A DNA stretch of 64,000 bases. It comes from Acanthamoeba castellanii str. Neff. Lineage: Eukaryota > Discosea > Longamoebia > Acanthamoebidae. The stretch's first letter is position 1; each line of letters starts with the position of its first letter. The notes under the pieces are model-generated. The model worked only from the letters and a program-made list of their open reading frames with translations. It made no database searches and was not told the DNA's origin. This document shows positions 46,895 through 60,478 of this stretch, in pieces. The DNA is taken from the NCBI RefSeq assembly GCF_000313135.1, contig NW_004457586.1:789696-853695 (forward strand), read 5' to 3'. Position numbers and translations under genes: made by a program.

Positions 46895-47328
46895 ATGGCC
46901 GCGCCGAAGCCGAGGTGGGGAGGAGCGCCGAGCGACTTCTGCAAGGGATGTGCCAAGAGGGTCTACCCCGCTGAGAAGCTGCAGAGTACTTCGCCCTCTA
47001 CCTTTCATCTTTCAATATCGCACCAGCCTGACCCTAACCCGCTGCTGCGTACGCAGTGGAGGGTCAGATTTGGCATGGCGACTGCCTGCGATGCAAGGAG
47101 TGCAACAAGAAGATCACCGGCGCCAACTGGGGCGGCTTCGTCCCGCCGGACAACACCGCCTACTGCCGCGTGTACGTCAGCCACTTGCCCCCCCCCTCCC
47201 TATGTGTGTATTAATGTGGGGAGCTGGCGCGGTGCAGGCACTACGACCGCATGGTCGCCGCCAAGGGCAACTCGGTGTCCTTCAGCTCCAGCGTCGTCAA
47301 GCACCCGAGTGGCATCTCCAAGACCTAA
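46895..47328 (+). CDS. Small single-LIM-domain protein (CRIP-like)
   Basis: Three exons (46895-46985, 47057-47171, 47238-47328) encode 98 residues. One LIM domain takes up most of the protein: CKGCAKRVYPAEKL, GQIWHGDCLRCKECNKKITG, TAYCRVHYDRM, with the eight zinc ligands in C2HC-C2CH order. A Gly just after the second zinc finger and a short Ser-rich tail resemble CRIP/CRP proteins. These are small cytosolic adaptors, often on actin structures (family knowledge). The junction at 47171 was placed so that the exon ends with GT and the next GCAC completes VHYD. Confidence 0.9.
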
Positions 47329-47623
47329 TGCGGGTCCTTCATCTTGTACATCCTTTCGTCTCGCCCCCAGCAGGCAACCCAGTAAATATAAATATTTGTG
47401 GAATTTGGAAATTGTTTGCATTTTTATTTCAAAGTACGCTACATTCAGAAAAGGCGCGAAAGGGCCGACACAAAGGCACCGAAAACTCACGAGGAAACTT
47501 GCGCTGTTGCCAGTTTGGCTTTGGGACCAACTACGCCAAGAAGAAGAGGGTCGTGTTCACTGCCCTCGTTCTCTCACAAAGCAAACTCGATCGACAAAGA
47601 AGCAGCACCGTACAAACAACCAC

Positions 47624-49203
47624 ATGGGGCAATTGCTGGCGACTTTGGAAGGACACCACACGGAGACGAGCGCCGCTGCGGTGTCGGATTTGCCAGTCGG
47701 GTACAAGAGCGTTGCGCCAGCCACAACGACCACAATGGTGATGATACCATCTCTACCCGTGCTGGCTGCAGTCACCCCGGTCGATTGCAGCCTGCACCCA
47801 GGCCAGCCGTGCGTCAAAAGTACTCCTCCCCTCCTCCTGTGCCGAGCCTCGCGCGCCCTTTGTGGTTTGACCAGGAAAGCGTGTAGTGTGGAAATGTAAG
47901 ATGAAGCGCAAGGGCGCCAGAAGGGTCAAGGGCGTGCTACACGCCTTTCCCACGTCCGTCTGCTTCCACCCGCGTGGCTCCTCCGCCTCTTCAATCGTAC
48001 GACGTTACCTCCCCCCGGGGGGCTCTACACTCCAACTAACGTACAGTGGCCACTTCAGACTCACATAGACCTGGCCGGCGTCGATGACGTCGGCATCACG
48101 ACGAGGCACACCAAGTACTGCGTGTTCCTGCTCACGTCGATGGGCCGGACCTTCTTCCGGGGAATGTCGTCGGCCGACGTGGAGGACTGCCACCTGGTGC
48201 TCTCCACCCTGTGGGCCGGCCTGCGCGGCCACCTGCCTGCTGCGACGCTGGCGCGGGCCGCGCCGCAGCCAGCCCCGACCTATCAACGGACGCCATCGGA
48301 CGATCTCAACAAGCTGCAGGAGGTGGGCCGGCTGGAGCGCGAGTACGGGATGCGAGCCCACCCGGAGCTGCCCGAGGCCATGGCCGCCATCTTTCTCCGG
48401 GCCAAGCAGACCACTGACCTTCTCCGCGCCTACGGCCTCTCGCCCAAGTAAGCAGCAAACAGCTCTTGTGCCTCTGGGCAATCATCAGTAGACTGACTGT
48501 AGTGTGGTTGTGTGTCGTGCATGCGTCGTCGTGGCAGTGTGCCAGCAACGGTTAACAAGACGGACACTATGCTTCCGGTGAGCATGAGCTCGTTCTGGCA
48601 AGCGTTCACGTCGCAGCGATGGCAAGACTGGCCCAACGTCTTCATGCCGATCGGTCACTGGCGTACGCCCACCACCCACCTTCCGCGCGTCGGACCTGAA
48701 CATAACGGGTGATGCGCTGCGCGCATCGTTCTGAATACAGGAGCAAAGGTGGGCGAGTGGCGGGTCGACAGCGTGGGCCTCTCTCGTCAAGTCGCCTTCA
48801 CCTCCAAACCACCCAGGTGCCCAACGTTGCCGCAAGGACCATTATGGTGTGTGCTCACCCTTGGTCGCCGTGCGCAGGAAGGGCGTGATAGAGGAGGCCC
48901 TGACTGAGACCATCTCCACCATGCAGCTGGCCTGCCTAGTGGTCAACAGGTACACCTCGCCTCCAGCACTGCGCATACACATGCACTCACGTCCGTCGCA
49001 GGAAGAGCCTGGAGACCCGAATCCACATCGCCGTGGTGAGTACCTACAACGGTAGCGTAAACCCCTGGAACGGAGTTGGTCGCAACTGAAGGTGGTGATT
49101 AAGTGGCTGGTGGGTGATTGGGTGCAGGGCTCGAGTACCCCAAGGCCAAGGAGTGGTTTGAGCTGGTGGACATCAGTCGCGACAAGGGCTTCCCGCTCCT
49201 CCA
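47624..49203 (+). CDS. GRAM-VASt-like protein (possible sterol/lipid transfer), model uncertain
   Basis: The start MGQLLATLEGHH at 47624 was chosen from context. Exon 2 has RVVWKCKMKRKGARR-VKGVLHAF-TSVCFHPRG, a GRAM-like strand pattern, continued in exon 3 by ITTRHTKYCVFLLTSMGRTF. After a helical linker come SSFWQAFTSQRWQDW and KVGEWRVDSVGLSRQVAFTS, then RKGVIEEALTETISTMQ, which fit the start and end of a VASt domain, as in Lam/GRAMD1 proteins that move sterol at membrane contacts. No C-terminal TM was found. The frame between AFTS and RKGVIEE is broken: a one-base shift near 48800, with only about 31 bases available for an intron after 48844. It is either misassembled or degenerate. The 3' end given is the last block (LVDISRDKGFPLLQ) I can place. 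Confidence 0.45.
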
Positions 49204-49734
49204 GGTGCTTGACTACAGATGGCACGAGGACGCACCCACACCACTCCACTCCGCCTCCTCCTCCTGATCTCACAGAAGGTTGCGTTGAGCACAATCCCTG
49301 GGCACAGAAAATCCTTGATCACACCTTTGACTGTGAGTGCTGGTCTTCTATCCTTACAATGGTAGCCACAACAAGAGGCTCGTCCACAGTAGTCCCACTG
49401 TGGTGCGCAAGGTTGGCGCCAGGCCTGTAGCCCCCACATTGACCCGTCGTCACCTCCAACACTCCCACTACGCCAACCTCACCAAGATTGGCCACAAGAA
49501 GTTCACAGAGTCCACCTGATCTGCTCCGCTACCTTCGCCCCACGCTCCTTGCCGGTCCTTCACACTTGGCAAGTAAGGACAGTGAGTGGCTCTCTCGTGA
49601 GGTATGGCCACGGCCTGGACTACTTTGTACAGATTTGTGCTCACTCTCTTTATGGAATGAAGAAGATGAGGGCAAGAAGATTCGATCTGCGATGGTGGCA
49701 CGTGGTGTGAATCTACTGGCCCATCTGCAAGCTA

Positions 49735-50313
49735 ATGGTCACGGTGCTAGGGGGGCAGCATGTGTTCTGGCACGGCGTGGCAGTCCCTGACCTGGCGCCT
49801 CGCTCCCTGCGCCACCTGCTCCATTGGAGCTACACCGACGCCCTGCACCCGACCTGTCGGCCCCATCGACGACCCAGCAGGCCCACTTCAGTTCGAACGC
49901 TACCTGGTCCACCTCTACGCCGCGCCCGATCGCTACATGCTCGAGCCCTGCATGCAGCTCGCAGAGGCCGATCTGAGAAACCTGAACAGGTAGGTACAAG
50001 TCCGACGGCGCAGGGGTCTTTAGCACGTTCGACCTGGCGTCTGGCCTCGCGCCCGAGCTGGCCAAGAGCGTCTGCCTGCCTCACATCTGCCGGGGGGCCA
50101 CCTCGCACTTAGGCAAGTTGTTGTCCCGCCAACAGACTGAATGGCTCAACATGTCGCCCACCGCAGCGGAGGTGATGGGGCCGACCTCGAGGGCATCGCG
50201 GAAAAGGAACTGTTCCTTTGTGTCGAGTGGCTCTACAAGCACCACCGCGACCTAACCCTAAGGTCGAAGTCAGCAGCACGCGAGAAGGTGACGGACCTGC
50301 TTCGTCGCATCTG
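49735..50313 (+). CDS. BTB/POZ-type protein, 3' part, broken or incompletely resolved
   Basis: Pieces of a BTB-type protein can be read: HVFWHGVAVPDLAPRSLRH, HLLHWSYTDALHP, then FERYLVHLYAAPDRYMLE, then DLASGLAPELAKSVCLPHIC, then FLCVEWLYKHHRDL to a stop at 50313. The VPDLAPRSLRHLLHWSYTD block and AAPDRYMLEPCMQLAE are typical of the second half of a BTB domain and its following helices. The frame changes by one base at about 49851-49866, and the last intron (from about 50113, GCAAGT donor) does not restore the phase. The start is uncertain: sequence upstream to about 49330 has open frames but no domain I recognise. A role as a cullin-3 adaptor would be usual for such proteins, but only by family. 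Confidence 0.4.
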
Positions 50314-50678
50314 ATCGGCGACCCAGACCGGGCACCAAATCCAGGCCATCCCGGAACGGGATCGCGACCGTGCCTGGCACCGTTTCCCACTCGATCAGCC
50401 TCTCTGCAGCTGCAGTTGCCCGCCTGACAATCCTCGTTCGCCGCCCGGTGGGGGCCTTGGGTGAAGAAGACTATATCTGGCGTTTCGCCCACATCAACTA
50501 CAGCTTTTCTTCACCCAACACAGGCCCGTGATGTGGCACACTCTGGAGCAGCGCGCTTCTTGCTCTGTTTGGCGCACGTCGAGAGAAACGAGGGCGTCAG
50601 GTGCATGATAGTGTTCGAGACACGCACATTTAGCCACTTTAAGTACTTTTTCTGGAGCTGTCAGCACAACCCTCCCGT
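50314..50678. other. Convergent 3' spacer
   Basis: 365 bases between the BTB-type gene and chorismate synthase. No supported gene. Confidence 0.4.
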
Positions 50679-52441
50679 TCAAATCTGCCAGGCGACGATG
50701 GGCTCGGAGACGAGGGAGCCTTGGCGTGCGAGCTGGAGCAGGGCCGCGTCGGCGATGACCAGGGCTGCCATGGCCTCGACGATAGCGATGGCCCGCGGCA
50801 CCACGCACGGGTCGTGTCTCCCCTGGGCCTCCAGCACCGCCTCGCCGCCGCCGTACTCGCTCGTCTTCTGCGCCTGGCTAATCGTGGCCGGCGGCTTGAA
50901 CGCCACCTACACATTCCACATTCCATCAGCACACGACACGACACACACACGACACACACAACAGGGCAGGACCTTGAAGACGACGTGTTCGCCGTTGGTG
51001 ATTCCGCCCTGGATGCCGCCGCTGTGGTTGGTAGTGGTACCGAGCCGCTTCTTGCCGTCGGCCCCGGTCTTGACCACGAAGGGGTCGTTGTGCTTGCTGC
51101 CCCGCATCCGCGTGCCCGCGAAGCCGCTGCCGATCTCGAACCCCTTCGTGGCCGGGATGGAGAGCATGGCGTGGGCGAGCATGGCCTCGAGCTTGTCGAA
51201 GCAGGGCTCGCCCAGGCCCGTCGGTACGTTACGGCACACGCACGTCACCACGCCGCCGATGCTGTCCTTGTCAGCCTTTGCCGCCTCAATGATCTATGGT
51301 ACGTGTCGTGGTGTCGTGGTGTCGTGTGTCGTGGTGTCGTGTGTGTCGTGTGTGTCGTGTGTGTCGTGTGTGAGACCAGGCCGATGAATCGTTGGGCGTT
51401 GTGGTGGTGGGGGAACCTCAATCATCTTGGCCGTGGCGGCCTCGTCGGGGCAGCGAACGAGCGACTTGTCGACGTCCTCGCGCGAAATGGTGTCCAGGTC
51501 GAGCTCCCTCTCGATCTCCTGGTCGCCGATCGAGCTCACCCACGCCACGATCTCAACACCGTACTGTGCACGCGGCCAATCGTCATCAGCACACCACACA
51601 CACGGCACACGGCACACGCGCACACGCGCACACGACCAATGACACGACACGCGCGAGCCTGGGTACCTTGAGCTTGAGCCACTTCTCAGCGACGGCGCCG
51701 GCGCCGACTCGGCCGATGGTCTCTCGCGCGGAGGAGCGGCCGCCGCCCGAGGAGGACTTGATGTTGTACTTGGCCGCGTAGGTGTAGTCGGCGTGCGAGG
51801 GCCGCGGGATCTTGGACATGTCCGAGTAGTCGACGGGCCGCTGGTCCTGGTTGGCCACGAAGAGGCTGATCGGCGAGCCCAGCGTGTACCCGTTCTCCGT
51901 GCCAGCCTGGATCTTCACCTGGTCCGCCTCATTCCTCTGATCAGACACGACACACACGGCACACGGCACACGGCACACGGCACACGGCACACGGCACACG
52001 GCACACGGCACACGGCACACGGCACACGGCACACGGCACACGACCGCACATGACACGGTCAGCGCAAGAAAGAAGGGAGGGAGGAGAGCGAAGGGGCGAA
52101 CGGGGGTGGTGAGGGAGCTCTGGCCGGGGCGGCGACGGCTGAGCTGCGGCTGGATGTCGGCTTCGGTGAGGGGCAGGCAGGGCGGCACTCCATCTGCAAA
52201 GGAAGAGAAGAAGAGTAGAGATGGAGCGCTGTGAGCAGGTATTCCACGGAACGCACACAAGATGAAACAAAGTAGATGGATGGATGGATGGACGAGCGAG
52301 ATCGAGTGTGCAATCTGCCCGATTGAGCAGATAAAAAACTGATTGTTGTATCTCGCAGCACGCACCGATAATGCATCCCACTCCGCCGCCGTGCGATTCA
52401 CCGAAGGTGGTCACTCGAAACGCTCTGCCAAAGCTGCTCAT
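50679..52441 (-). CDS. aroC: Chorismate synthase
   Basis: Six exons join in phase to 377 residues, the usual family length. Signatures: [20 protein letters not shown] (N-terminal family signature), [50 protein letters not shown] and the late HDPCVVPRA with the conserved Arg and His. It converts 5-enolpyruvylshikimate-3-phosphate to chorismate using reduced FMN, the last step of the shikimate pathway (family knowledge). No flavin reductase domain is fused, unlike some fungal bifunctional enzymes. No organelle presequence is visible, so it is probably cytosolic. It is divergent from the TrpC-TrpF-SDH gene, with 285 bases between the ATGs, suggesting shared control. Confidence 0.97.
51953..52041. 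repeat. ACACGGC heptamer array in intron
   Basis: About 12 near-perfect copies of a seven-base unit in intron 2 of the chorismate synthase gene. Confidence 0.95.
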
Positions 52442-52726
52442 CTCTTCTCTTCAGTGTTGCCTTGTCGCCTGCACCGGTGCTTGATGTCGCGTCTTCTTCA
52501 AGCTCTAACGCCGTTATCTTTTATCTTCTTTTTTGTTTATTTCAATTTATAGTTCGTGGATTGCGAACTATGCGTGGCGCGGAGGTCTGGGACATTCCTC
52601 GCATTCTGGGACCGGAGGTCGAAAAAAGCGAAGCAAAGATCGCAGTCCTGGCTGGTGCAGATCTCGGCGCTAGCGGCGTTCTACGACTTTTTCATCTTTC
52701 TGGCCTCGCCCCCATTGCAGTACATC
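52442..52726. promoter_or_regulatory. Shared divergent promoter of two aromatic-pathway genes
   Basis: 285 bases separate the chorismate synthase ATG (-, 52441) and the TrpC-TrpF-SDH ATG (+, 52727). The middle is T-rich on the plus strand (about 52508-52550). Joint regulation is inferred from the arrangement. The transcription start points are not known. Confidence 0.55.
52551..52569. promoter_or_regulatory. Inverted repeat AGTTCG-N7-CGAACT in the divergent promoter
   Basis: Perfect six-base arms around a seven-base spacer, near the middle of the promoter. It is a candidate binding site for a dimeric regulator, but a six-base palindrome can occur by chance. Confidence 0.3.
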
Positions 52727-55700
52727 ATGGCCTCCATTCTTGACAAGATTTGCGCTCAGGTGCGACCCTGCTGCTCTTTCAAACAAGATTTAACTTTTAT
52801 TTATTTATTTTTCAATCTAGATTCAATGGGCATTTATGCATCAAATCAACAATAAATAAATAAATAAAATGCATGTATAATTTTAATTGATAAATCAAAT
52901 GGCGCTGGACAGAGGAGGAAAGATGTGGTGGAGGCGCAGAGCAAGCTGCCGCTGGCGGAACTGAGGCGGCTGGTGGAAGAGCAGAAGGTCAACGTGCGCG
53001 GCGGCCCCGCCTTCCCGCTGGTCAACTTCCCCTCGCGCATCCTCGTCTCGGCCCCCGCGATTGCTGTCCTGGCCGAAGTCAAGCGCGCCTCGCCCAGCAA
53101 AGGCGACATCGCTCCCGGTATCATCATCATCATCAACATCAACAACACACACGATTGCATACGCACGCACATGCACACGACACGCGCACGCGCACACGCA
53201 CACGCACACGCACACGATTTCACTGACGCGTTGCGCTTGGGAAGGCATTGATGCGGCCCAGCAGGGCAAGCTGTACGCTGACGCCGGCGCCGCGGTGATC
53301 TCCTGTCTCACGGAGCCCACCTGGTTCAAGGGTACTCGCTCGCGCGCCCGTTCGCTCGAAGCGTTCTCGACGTGTCGCGCGCGTGCGATCTTATTAGCAT
53401 TGAACTGACCACCAATCCGCGAACAACGCCAACACAACACTTAGGCACGCTCGAAGATATGTGCGGAATTCGGGAGGCGATCGGGGCGATGGGCGAGAGC
53501 CGCAGGCCGGCCCTCCTGCGCAAGGACTTTGTGCTCGACGAGTACCAGATCTACGAGGCCCGCTACTACGGCGCCGACACCGTCCTCCTCATCGTCGCAG
53601 CTCTGGGTAACACACTCTCTCTGTGCGTGTGCGTGTGCGTGTGCGTGTGCATGTGCGTGTGCGGGTCGTGTGCGTGTGCATGTGCGTGTGCGTGCTGATG
53701 ATATGTATATAGAGGAGGCCGATCTGGTGCGCTTGATCAAGTGCTCGCGCGAGCTGGGCATGGAGCCGCTGGTGGAGACGGCCAACGCCGAGGAGATGGA
53801 GGTGGCCCTGCGCGTCGGCTCCAAGGTGATCGGCATCAACAACCGCAACCTTCACACCTTCTCCGTCGACCTCAACACCACCAACCGCCTGCTCGCCGAC
53901 GTCGCCCAGTCCGCCGAGGGCGTCATCTTCACCGCCCTCTCCGGCATCACCACCAGGTTCCTATTTGTTTCAATCTATTTATATATTATTTGTTTTTATT
54001 TATATTTAATTGGACTATTTGTGGAATGTGCAGGGAGGATGTGGTGCATTTCGAGAAGGCCGGGGTGAGCGGCGTGTTGGTCGGCGAGTCGCTCATGCGC
54101 GCAGCGGATCCGGCGGCCAAGATCCGGGAGCTGCAGGGGCACACCGAGACAAAGACGCCGGCGCTGGTGAAGATCTGCGGGCTCAAGGACGTGCCGACGG
54201 CCATCGCCACGGCCGAGGCCGGCGCGGACATGATCGGGCTGGTCTTTGCCGAGTCCAGGCGCAAGGTCACCATCAAACAGGCGCGGGAGATCGTCGACGC
54301 CCTCGATAAGTGGCGAACAGCCCAGGGCCAGGCTTCGCCCTCTGCCGAGGTAAGGCGTGTGGCGTCTCGGCGTGCGGTGTGTGCGGTGTGTGTGCTTACG
54401 ATGCGTGTGTGGTCTGCTGAGTGTCAGTTATTTGCCGCTGAAGCGGGCGCTGAGGCTGGCCAGGAGAGTTTCGGCAGCTGGGCGGTCAAGCTGCGCTCGG
54501 CCGTGGAGAAGCGACGGCCGCTGATCGTGGGCGTGTTCGCCGACAACGATGTAACCGCCCACCCCACTCTTTTTTTTTCCTGGGGTGCGAAAGCTGACTG
54601 TCTGTTCCCCCCGCCGCCGCGCATTTGTGGAATTCCAACCTTGGCCAGGTCGAGATGATGAATGAGGTGGCCACCGCTGCTCGGCTGGACCTGATCCAGC
54701 TCTCGGGTAAGGAGAGCCCGGCCGTGGCCCAGCAGCTCGTCAAGCCCTGCCTCAAGGTGACTCCCCACACCCAAGCTTGGCCCACGCGAGCGAGCGAAGG
54801 AGCTCACGCGCGCACGACGCGCACGACACGCACAGGCGATCCACGTCAATGGGCAGCCCGAGGAGATCAACAGCACGATTGCGGGCTTTGCTGGCGGCAA
54901 CGTGGTGGGCATCCTTCTCGATACCTACGACCCTCACGCCCTCGGTGGCACCGGTGCGCTTCGACTCTTGCGCCACTTTTTTTAGAGACTTCGATGATGG
55001 CCACTACCTCCACAGACTGACGTGTGTCGTGTGTCGTGTTGTGTGTCGTGCGTCGTGTGTCGTGTGTCGTGTGCCGTGTGTCGTGCGTGTAGGGCGAGCG
55101 TTTGATTGGTCGATCGCTAAGGGGGTGCAGGAGAAGACGCCCATCTTCGTGGCCGGCGGGCTCGGCCCCCAGAACGTGGCAGCGGCCGTGGGTGCCAGCG
55201 CGCCGCTGGGCGTCGATGTACGCGCTCCTCCTCTGTGTGACAGGCCCTCGTCCCTCTCTCCGTCATCTCGTTCGCGTTCATCGTTCATCACCAACACTCG
55301 ACTGCTCTCGCTTCTCTCAGGTGTCGAGCGGGGTGGAGACCGACAGCGTCAAGGACGTGGCCAAGATTCGCGCCTTCATCCAGCACGCCAAGACCACCAC
55401 CGACGAGCAAGGTACTATTATTATTATTATTATTATTATTATTTATAATTGATTACACTAATATAATGATATAATTAATATAATATAATATAATAATCTT
55501 ACTAATAAATTGATTATCCATTATTGCAGTGGCGGACGGGAGCCAGTTCTACCTGTACGGCTCGCCCATCGGCAACTCGCCGTCGCCGCTGCTCCACAAC
55601 ACGGGCTTCGAGACGCTCGGCATTGCCGACCAGCACCGCTACCGGCTGTGCGACACGAAGGACGTCAAGCAGGTGGTGGTCTCGCTGCGCGACCGCCGGA

Positions 55701-56529
55701 CTGGCGGCGGGTCGGTCACCATGCCCCACAAGCAGACCGTCATGCCCTTCCTCGACCAGATCTCGCCGGGCGCGTGGGCCATCGGCGCCGTCAACACGGT
55801 GAGCAAGGACCCCGCCGGCCACCTCCTGGGCGACAACACCGACTGGCTCGCCATCCACCAGCTCACCAAGCAACGACTCGCCGCACTCGGCAAGACTGGT
55901 GCGTGTGCGGTCGTGTGTGCGGTCGTGTGTGCGCGTGTGCTTACATGTGTGCGGCTGTGTCATGTGTGTTAACAGGTGCGAAGCCGGTGGGTCTGGTGAT
56001 CGGTGCGGGCGGGACGGCGCACGCGGCGTGCTACGCGCTTACCCAGCTCGACGCCGAGTTCTACATCTACAACCGCACGCCGGCGCGCGCCCAGCACCTG
56101 GCCGACCGCTTCGCCGGCGTGCGGGGCCTGCCGTCCACGCCCGACGAGCTCGCTGCGCTGGCCGGTCGCGTCGACGTCGTCATCAGCACCGTACCGCCCA
56201 CCGCCGGCTTCACCCTCCCCGACGCCTTCTTCCGCCGGCCCAGCGGCGCCGACGCCGCCAGCGCCGCGGCGGGCCTGGTCGTGGTCGAGCTGGTCTACTG
56301 GCCGCGCTTCACGCCTCTGCTCGAGCAGGTGCGACAGTGCGCCAAGAATGACGAGAATGTGGTGCGGGTGGAGGTGGTGGAGGGCATCGAAATCCTGCTA
56401 GCGCAGGGTCTGGCCCAGTTCGAGATCTGGACCGGGCGGGAGGCGCCCCGGGCCGCCATCGTCGATAAGATCGTGGCCACCTTCAAGGACGGCCTCTACG
56501 CCTCGCCTCTCCCCACCTCCTTTCAGTAA
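52727..56529 (+). CDS. trpC-trpF-aroE: Trifunctional IGP synthase - PRA isomerase - shikimate dehydrogenase
   Basis: Thirteen exons join in phase to 844 residues. TrpC (about 1-275): [51 protein letters not shown]. TrpF (about 300-550): [58 protein letters not shown]. Shikimate dehydrogenase (about 560-844): [19 protein letters not shown], the catalytic Lys in TMPHKQ, GAVNTV, GDNTDW, the NADP-binding GAGGTAHAA and NRT. All key residues appear intact, so the protein should carry out two consecutive tryptophan steps plus reduction of 3-dehydroshikimate. The SDH resembles the AROM-type domain. TrpC-TrpF fusions are common; an added SDH is not one I know as standard. Cytosolic by lack of a presequence. 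Confidence 0.95.
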
Positions 56530-56944
56530 GTGTTTTAAACATGCAAACAAAATTTCAAATGTTCGCTGGTCTCCTCTTGCTCCTGCATGTTGCATGTGCT
56601 GTGGGGATAGTCATGGTTCTGTGTGGCTCCACCTTGTTCTTGATGTCTGTTTTTTGAGGTGGCTAATCAGAGCTAATGGCAGCAAGTGCAAGGATCATTG
56701 CACCTTCACACCTTTTGCACACCTTTGCACCATTTTGCACCTTCACACCACACTTTACACCTTTCTGCACCTTCACACCTTTCCACCTCCACCACACCTC
56801 CACACCTCTGCTCTCTGGTGTACAACAGAGTGTTACCATAATGCTGATGTCACTTGACATATATTGGAACAACCATGGAGGACCGTGTCCTTGGGTTATG
56901 ATGGAACCACTCTATAGAGTGTATATTACAAAGGCCGGCTCCTG
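56530..56944. other. Convergent 3' spacer with low-complexity block
   Basis: Tail-to-tail spacer between the TrpC-TrpF-SDH gene and the MAP kinase gene. It contains the CACCTT-type repeat listed separately. No gene seen. Confidence 0.4.
56695..56815. repeat. CACCTT / TTGCAC imperfect repeat
   Basis: About 120 bases of irregular CACCTT, TTGCACC and CACACC units on the plus strand. It is pyrimidine-rich and probably lies in the 3' region of one of the two convergent genes. Confidence 0.7.
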
Positions 56945-60380
<3,436 letters not shown>

Positions 60381-60478
60381 CTTTCACTTTCTTTGTGGCC
60401 AAAGAAATAAAGGAATACTGGTTTTCTTTAGGTAATAATTTAGTTTCCTTGTTGTATTTCTTTTTGTTTTCTTCGCGA

